The notes beneath the pieces are model-generated. The model was not told where the DNA came from. It worked only from the letters and a program-made list of their open reading frames with translations, and ran no database searches. The position numbers and the translations under genes were made by a program. This document shows, piece by piece, positions 32,379 through 36,975 of a stretch of DNA of 36,975 nucleotides (positions are counted from its first letter, which is position 1; each line of letters starts with the position of its first letter). This DNA comes from RZYP01 sp964386405 (GTDB lineage Bacteria > Bacillota > Negativicutes > Acidaminococcales > Acidaminococcaceae), in assembly GCA_964386405.1 (NCBI GenBank), contig CAYLRW010000008.1, forward strand, positions 1 to 36,975. Direction: 5' to 3'.

Positions 32379-32452
32379 TGGCTCCGGGACTAGGGCTCGA
32401 ACCCAGACAAGATGATCCAGAATCATCTGTGCTACCATTACACCATCCCGGA
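32379..32452 (-). tRNA. tRNA-Gln (anticodon CTG)
   Basis: Cloverleaf on the minus strand: acceptor TCCGGGA/TCCCGGA, anticodon loop TTCTGGA, T arm CTGGGTTCGAGCCCTAG, encoded CCA. It reads CAG codons. It starts 46 bases after the gltX stop with no terminator between. Confidence 0.95.
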
Positions 32453-32498
32453 AAGTACAGGACTTATTATACATAATTTCATTGAGAAAAACAAGCCC

Positions 32499-33962
32499 CT
32501 ATAATGAATTAATAAATGCGATAGCATCTTTTATGCGTTTGATAGTCTTATCTTTGCCTAAAAGTAACATAACATCAAATAGTCCAGGGCTTACAGTACG
32601 ACCTGTCAAGGCTAATCTGGTAGGATGAATTACCTTGCCTAAAGCAAGTCCTGTTCTTTCAGCAATATCATTGTAAAGCTTTTCTGTGCTCGCCAGTGAA
32701 AAATCCTCCAAAGATTCTAATCCGCTTAAGCATTCATTCAGTATTTCAACAGCTTCAGGCTTAAAATGCTTTGCAACACCTTTCTCATCATATTCCTTCA
32801 CGTCACTGAAGAAATATGTGCTGGCATCAACTACCTCTTGCAATGTCTTCACGCGCACACGCACAACATCAACTAATTTTTCAAAATAGGCTGCATTAAT
32901 CTTGAGCCAATTATCATCAACCAAGCCAGCCTTAATAAAGAATGGTGTAACTTCTGGCAGAATAGCAGACATCGGCAGTGTAGATAAATATTGTCCATTC
33001 AGCCAAGTAAGTTTCTTAGTATCATAAACCGCGGCTTTTTTAGACATTTTTTCAAATTTAAATTGCTTACAAGTTTCTTCCAGTGAAAAAATTTCTTGTT
33101 CGTTGCCTGGTGCCCACCCTAACAATGTTAAATAATTTATGATTGCCTGTGGCAAATAGCCTTGCTCTCTGAACTCTTCAACTGAAGTTGCGCCATGACG
33201 TTTACTTAATTTGCTGCGGTCAGGTGCAAGGATCATCGGCATATGTCCAAAATTAGGTATTTCAAAACCGCATGCTTCGTAAAGCAGGATTTGTTTCGGT
33301 GTATTGGAAAGATGCTCTTCCGCACGCAAAACATGACTGATTTTCATCATATGGTCATCAATAACAACAGCAAAATTATATGTAGGCATTCCATTGCTTT
33401 TCATGATGACAAAGTCATCAAGCTGTGCAAGATCAAAGCTAACATCGCCATGAATCATATCATGTACAATGACTTCGCCTTCTTTGGGAATCTTAATGCG
33501 CACAGAATAACTTTCGCCGGCTGCAATACGTTCTTTTACTTCTTCCGGGGATAACTCACGGCAGGTACGAGCATAGCGGAATGGTTGCTTAGCTTTGCGC
33601 TGTTTCTCTCTTTCAGCTTCCAGCTGTTCAGCAGTACAGAAGCAGCAATAGGCTTTTCCCTCAGCCAAAAGCCTCTCCGCTTCACGTTTATACAGTTCCT
33701 TACGTTCTGATTGGAAATAAGGGCCGCAATTTCCTCCCACTTCCGGGCCTTCGTCCCAATTTATGCCCAGCCATTTCAAACTGGTAAGAATCTGGCTGAC
33801 TGAGTCCTCTTTTAACCTCTCGGTATCAGTATCCTCAATTCTCAGAACCAATTTACCACCGTTACTTTTGGCGTACAACCAATTAAACAAAGCTGTCCTG
33901 GCTCCACCAATATGCAAATAACCTGTGGGGCTCGGGGCAAATCTGACACGAACTTCTTCCAT
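32499..33962 (-). CDS. gltX: Glutamate-tRNA ligase
   Basis: A 487-residue class I synthetase that charges tRNA-Glu. It has the HIGH-type motif PSPTGYLHIGGART, the KMSKS-type motif KLSKRHG, and a cysteine cluster (AYCCFCTAEQ) that in many bacterial enzymes holds a zinc. The C-terminal anticodon-binding domain follows from about residue 330. No glutaminyl-tRNA synthetase is in the window; in most Firmicutes GluRS also mischarges tRNA-Gln, which is then amidated. The next genes downstream, tRNA-Gln and tRNA-Glu, are the two substrates of such an enzyme. An extended -10 (TGTTATAAT) lies 30 bases upstream. Confidence 0.95.
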   Translation of the reverse strand: MEEVRVRFAPSPTGYLHIGGARTALFNWLYAKSNGGKLVLRIEDTDTERLKEDSVSQILTSLKWLGINWDEGPEVGGNCGPYFQSERKELYKREAERLLAEGKAYCCFCTAEQLEAEREKQRKAKQPFRYARTCRELSPEEVKERIAAGESYSVRIKIPKEGEVIVHDMIHGDVSFDLAQLDDFVIMKSNGMPTYNFAVVIDDHMMKISHVLRAEEHLSNTPKQILLYEACGFEIPNFGHMPMILAPDRSKLSKRHGATSVEEFREQGYLPQAIINYLTLLGWAPGNEQEIFSLEETCKQFKFEKMSKKAAVYDTKKLTWLNGQYLSTLPMSAILPEVTPFFIKAGLVDDNWLKINAAYFEKLVDVVRVRVKTLQEVVDASTYFFSDVKEYDEKGVAKHFKPEAVEILNECLSGLESLEDFSLASTEKLYNDIAERTGLALGKVIHPTRLALTGRTVSPGLFDVMLLLGKDKTIKRIKDAIAFINSL

Positions 33963-34034
33963 GCTTTTCCCTCGCTTTGATTGAATAATTCCGTTTAATT
34001 ATAACACTTTTGTACAAAAACAGTTACAGACTGC

Positions 34035-35267
34035 TCATTCACTTGCCAAACGTTTTACAGCTGCTGCCAACACATTTATACCGTTCGTAATATCTTGTGG
34101 TTTTGCATATTCTGCCGGATTATGACTAATCCCTTCCTTGCAGGGAATAAAAATCATGCTGGTCGGCACCAATTTTGCCATATGCATAGCATCATGCCCT
34201 GCGCCACTGTTCATAACACGATATTGCAAGCCCTTTTCCTGACAAATCTCTTCGAACATTGCTGCCAACGTTTCTGATAAAGGAACCGGGTCGTCAGATG
34301 TCAACATGTCAACTGTTATCCTTACACTATCTTCTTCGGCAACAATACTAACAGCTTCATTGATTGTTTCCATGGCATTTTGGATACTTTCATTATCTAC
34401 CCCGCGCAAATCAACCCAAAGAGTGACTTTGCCCGGTATGACATTGATAGAACCCGGTTCAGTTTCCACAATTCCAACTGTTGCAACTGTGCCATTTTCC
34501 GATTCCTCACTTGCCGCCTCTTGCACAGCCAGAATCAATTTGGCTCCAGCCACAAGTGCATCTCTTCTGAAATCCATGGGCGTTGCTCCTGAATGGTCCG
34601 CAATGCCTTCAACGATAATTTTAAAGCGTGTAGGTGCTGCAATATTTTTCACTATGCCAATCTGCTCACCAGTCTCGTCAAGCACTTTTCCCTGTTCAAT
34701 ATGCAATTCAAGGAAACACTTGAAACAATCCTCGTTTTTGACGGCTTGCGTATATGCATCAGGATCATAGCCATTTTCTTTCAGACATTCTTCAAAAGTA
34801 GCCTCATTCTTTTTAGCAGCTGAGGAGAACTTTTTAGGAGAACCTATGCCAGCCATAATTTTGCTGCCAATAGTCGCAAAACCAAATCTGGTAGATTCTT
34901 CAGCCCTAAAAATTATTATCTCAATTGGTCGTTCAAGCTCCTCATTCTGCAGCATATATAATACTTCTATAGCGCCAACAACACCTAGAACACCGTCATA
35001 CGCACCACCCTGCGCCACTGTATCGAGGTGCGAACCCATGGCAACAGGTATAAGCGCACTATTTTTACCTTCCCTGCGTAAAAACGTGTTGCCGATAGCA
35101 TCTTGCGTAACAGTAAGTTTTAAATCAGCAATCTGCTCCAAAAGCCATTTCTGGGCAGCAAAATCCTCCTGGGAATAGGCTAATCTGGTAATTCCTTTTT
35201 CTGATTTACCAAAATCAGCTATTCCTGTAATCAAGCTATTTACTCTTTCTTGATTTACCTCTTTCAT
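34035..35267 (-). CDS. M20-family N-carbamoyl-amino-acid hydrolase / allantoate amidohydrolase
   Basis: A 410-residue metal-dependent amidohydrolase of the hydantoinase/carbamoylase type, which hydrolyses N-carbamoyl amino acids, beta-ureidopropionate or allantoate, releasing ammonia. Metal-site blocks are GSHLDTVAQGGAYDGVLG (His, Asp), RAEESTRFG (Glu pair), LELHIEQG (His) and KEGISHNPAEY (His); NSGAGHDAMHMA is also typical. ATG at 35267 is preferred, with AAGGTAGG eight bases upstream. It overlaps the helicase gene by 32 bases. No hydantoinase or other purine/pyrimidine ring enzyme is nearby, so the substrate is open. Confidence 0.85.
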   Translation of the reverse strand: MKEVNQERVNSLITGIADFGKSEKGITRLAYSQEDFAAQKWLLEQIADLKLTVTQDAIGNTFLRREGKNSALIPVAMGSHLDTVAQGGAYDGVLGVVGAIEVLYMLQNEELERPIEIIIFRAEESTRFGFATIGSKIMAGIGSPKKFSSAAKKNEATFEECLKENGYDPDAYTQAVKNEDCFKCFLELHIEQGKVLDETGEQIGIVKNIAAPTRFKIIVEGIADHSGATPMDFRRDALVAGAKLILAVQEAASEESENGTVATVGIVETEPGSINVIPGKVTLWVDLRGVDNESIQNAMETINEAVSIVAEEDSVRITVDMLTSDDPVPLSETLAAMFEEICQEKGLQYRVMNSGAGHDAMHMAKLVPTSMIFIPCKEGISHNPAEYAKPQDITNGINVLAAAVKRLASE

Positions 35268-36579
35268 TTTTGCCACCTACCTTTTTTGTTTTTGCAGTAG
35301 CCTTCGCTTTAGCCCATCCTTTACCTGGCTTCGCAGTTTTCTTACCTGATTTTGCATTTTCGCTCCCAGGTTTTGTACTTTTCTTGCCATCTTTAGCTAC
35401 AGCAGCAGGTTTATTTGTTTTCGCAGATACGGCAGTCGTACGCTGCACTCTTCGAGCAACAGTTTCACCTGCCAAATTTTGTCTTTCCATCTGGACATTC
35501 AGCTTTTCTTCAATTTGTTTAAGCCAACGAACTTCATCAGCCGTATACAAAGTTACCGCTAAGCCTTCTTTGCCTGCTCTGCCAGTTCTTCCTATGCGGT
35601 GTACATACCAGTCGACGTCATGAGGTATATCGTAATTTATAACATGCGTAACGCCCTCAATATCTAAGCCACGAGCTGCTAAATCAGTTGCTACCAATAC
35701 TTGGAGTTTCGCATCACGAAAAGCTTTCATCACTGTTTTTCTCTTAGCCTGCGACATTTCGCCATGCAGAACATCAACATTATACTGCTTCGTTGCCAGC
35801 CATTCTTCCAGCTCGATAGCCCGTTCTTTACTAAAACAGAAAACAATCATCAAATATGGATTGTAACGCTGTATCAAGGCTTCCAATGCCTTCTGCTTAT
35901 ATTCTTCTGTTGTCTTGATACAAACTTGTTTAATGCCTTCCACGGTAGCTTGCTCAGGATTAATATCAATTACAGCAGAATTTCTGGTAATTTTCTTGCC
36001 CAGTTTTCTTACCTCTTCCGACAAAGTTGCCGAACAAAGTACCGTTTGCCTTTCCTTACTGGTCATACTTATCAATTCGGCAGCTTCATCAATGAATCCT
36101 TGTTCGAGCATTTCATCGACTTCATCAAGGACCAGATAGTTAACACCACCTAAGCTCGTGTTGCCGCGACGGATGTGATCAAGTAATCTTCCAGGTGTCC
36201 CAACCATAATGTGAGTCACGTTTTGCATTTTGTGTTTTTGCTGCTCCAGATCACGACCACCGCAAACCGGCAAAATCTTGATACCTGTTTCTCCAACAAG
36301 TTTTTTGGCTTCCACAGAAATCTGCATTGCCAATTCTCTGGTTGGCGCAATTATTAGCGCCTGTACATATTTCTTCTCCGGGTTGATTTTTTCCATTAAA
36401 GGAACCAGAAATGCCAAAGTCTTACCAGTTCCTGTCTGAGCCCTGGCAATAACGTCCTTTCCAGCAAAAATCGCGGGTATTACCTGTTCCTGTACAGGCA
36501 TCGGTTTAGTTATTCCTGCCTTTTTTAAAAGGTCAACTGTTCTGGCACATACCTTCAAACCAGCAAAACCATTTGTCAT
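35236..36579 (-). CDS. DEAD-box ATP-dependent RNA helicase (DEVD variant)
   Basis: A 447-residue RNA helicase with the Q motif (TKPMPVQEQVIP), motif I ARAQTGTGKT, Ia APTRELA, motif II LDEVDEML instead of the usual DEAD, motif III SAT, and motif VI HRIGRTGRAG. The last ~75 residues form a Lys/Ala/Gly-rich tail (KPGKGWAKAKATAKTKK) likely to bind RNA. It acts in rRNA folding or mRNA turnover. DEVD-type boxes are known in the superfamily. Start ATG has GAGGG six bases upstream. It overlaps the following amidohydrolase gene. Confidence 0.92.
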   Translation of the reverse strand: MTNGFAGLKVCARTVDLLKKAGITKPMPVQEQVIPAIFAGKDVIARAQTGTGKTLAFLVPLMEKINPEKKYVQALIIAPTRELAMQISVEAKKLVGETGIKILPVCGGRDLEQQKHKMQNVTHIMVGTPGRLLDHIRRGNTSLGGVNYLVLDEVDEMLEQGFIDEAAELISMTSKERQTVLCSATLSEEVRKLGKKITRNSAVIDINPEQATVEGIKQVCIKTTEEYKQKALEALIQRYNPYLMIVFCFSKERAIELEEWLATKQYNVDVLHGEMSQAKRKTVMKAFRDAKLQVLVATDLAARGLDIEGVTHVINYDIPHDVDWYVHRIGRTGRAGKEGLAVTLYTADEVRWLKQIEEKLNVQMERQNLAGETVARRVQRTTAVSAKTNKPAAVAKDGKKSTKPGSENAKSGKKTAKPGKGWAKAKATAKTKKVGGKNERGKSRKSK

Positions 36580-36615
36580 TACAATCCCTCTTTTCTATAG
36601 AAATGTATTATACGC

Positions 36616-36645
36616 AAAAGAGCGCCCCAAGCCGGGCGCTCTTTT
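36616..36645 (-). terminator. Terminator of the tRNA cluster
   Basis: AAAAGAGCGCCC/GGGCGCTCTTTT, 12 pairs with a six-base loop, ending in a T run on the minus strand and followed by the helicase gene promoter region. Confidence 0.88.
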
Positions 36646-36664
36646 ATAAAAAATTAAAATATAC

Positions 36665-36753
36665 TGGTGCCGAGGACCGGAATCGAACCGGTACGGAGAT
36701 CACTCTCCGAGGGATTTTAAGTCCCTTGCGTCTGCCAGTTCCGCCACCCCGGC
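36665..36753 (-). tRNA. tRNA-Leu (anticodon TAA)
   Basis: Long class II tRNA (89 bases) on the minus strand, acceptor GCCGGGG/CCTCGGC, anticodon loop CTTAAAA, long variable arm GGAGAGTGATCTCC, encoded CCA. Confidence 0.95.
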
Positions 36754-36759
36754 ATGAAG

Positions 36760-36833
36760 TGGAGGCGACACCCAGAATCGAACTGGGGATAAAGGTTTTG
36801 CAGACCTCTGCCTTACCGCTTGGCTATGTCGCC
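36760..36833 (-). tRNA. tRNA-Cys (anticodon GCA)
   Basis: Minus strand, acceptor GGCGACA/TGTCGCC, anticodon loop CTGCAAA, T arm CCCAGTTCGATTCTGGG, encoded CCA. Confidence 0.95.
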
Positions 36834-36839
36834 ACAAAA

Positions 36840-36914
36840 TGGAGCGGAAAACGAGATTCGAACTCGCGACCCCCGCCTTGGCAAGGCGGTGCTCTACCGC
36901 TGAGCTATTTCCGC
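36840..36914 (-). tRNA. tRNA-Gly (anticodon GCC)
   Basis: Minus strand, acceptor GCGGAAA/TTTCCGC, anticodon loop TTGCCAA, T arm CGAGTTCGAATCTCG, encoded CCA. Confidence 0.95.
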
Positions 36915-36921
36915 ATAACGA

Positions 36922-36975
36922 TGGTGCCTCAGGACAGAATCGAACTGTCGACACACGGATTTTCAGTCCGTTGCT
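36922..36975 (-). tRNA. tRNA-Phe (anticodon GAA), 5' part beyond the window
   Basis: The 3' two thirds of a tRNA on the minus strand: anticodon loop CTGAAAA, T arm GACAGTTCGATTCTGTC, 3' acceptor strand and encoded CCA. The acceptor 5' strand and D arm lie past base 36975. Confidence 0.93.

Noticed and set aside
32164..32474. Two minus-strand ORFs over tRNA-Glu, tRNA-Gln and terminators
   Set aside because: They only read through tRNA sequences and terminator stems.
36700..36954. 84-codon ORF across the tRNA cluster
   Set aside because: It is a reading of tRNA genes in one frame; the tRNAs explain the sequence.
1..36975. CRISPR arrays, insertion sequences, prophage or integrase genes
   Set aside because: No repeat-spacer pattern, transposase, integrase or phage structural gene was seen; the window is a stable housekeeping region.

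Overview
The window looks like chromosomal DNA of an anaerobic, low-to-mid GC, Gram-negative-type Firmicute (Negativicutes, perhaps near Acidaminococcaceae/Phascolarctobacterium). This is an inference from three things. The gene order thrS-infC-rpmI-rplT-ktrB-ktrA-rRNA methylase-pheST and lspA-rluD-pyrR is Firmicute-like. There are T-box, L20 and cobalamin leader RNAs. The gene content is anaerobic: an acyl-CoA dehydrogenase, a lactate-racemase-family enzyme and a NrdD-like glycyl-radical domain. Nearly all genes lie on the minus strand; the plus-strand exceptions are at 5677-7734, 19821-21383 and 32037-32192.

Region 1 (1-5580) is a cobalamin uptake and salvage block read leftwards. It has a complete cobalamin riboswitch, btuF-btuC-btuD, a shortened riboswitch-like leader that keeps its promoter and terminator but lacks the aptamer core, a second btuC-type permease, and a TIM-barrel protein that may be the cobamide-remodelling enzyme CbiR. 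The first bases of a third cobalamin riboswitch run off the left edge. The 100-N gap inside the second permease is flanked by the same 55 bases on both sides. Collapsing it restores an intact gene, so the break is an assembly artefact.

Region 2 (5677-9210) has a DUF896 protein, an RluA-type pseudouridine synthase and a class II aldolase on the plus strand, converging on a LarA-family nickel-pincer racemase. Region 3 (9219-19470) is the translation and potassium block: pheST with a Phe T-box, an rRNA methylase, KtrAB, the infC-rpmI-rplT operon under an L20-type leader, and thrS with a Thr T-box.

Region 4 (19470-29505) holds a structured RNA candidate, an exported DUF4127 protein that seems to lack a normal start codon, YajQ, a free-standing glycyl-radical domain, nucleoside salvage (udp-deoB), lspA-rluD-pyrR, and a set with a 3D-domain wall protein, a thioesterase and an acyl-CoA dehydrogenase.

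Region 5 (29608-34020) is a glutamate/glutamine block. It has a long glutamine synthetase behind a leader with a 37-codon ORF running into a terminator, and gltX followed by tRNA-Gln and tRNA-Glu. A 51-residue membrane or exported peptide gene on the other strand lies between them. Region 6 (34035-36975) has an M20 amidohydrolase, a DEAD-box helicase with a DEVD motif, and a tRNA cluster (Phe partial, Gly, Cys, Leu).

Most of the window is housekeeping. The less ordinary signals are the core-deleted cobalamin leader with the CbiR candidate, the glutamine synthetase leader peptide, the stand-alone NrdD-like domain, the non-AUG starts of infC and DUF4127, and the structured intergenic element near 19,550-19,690.
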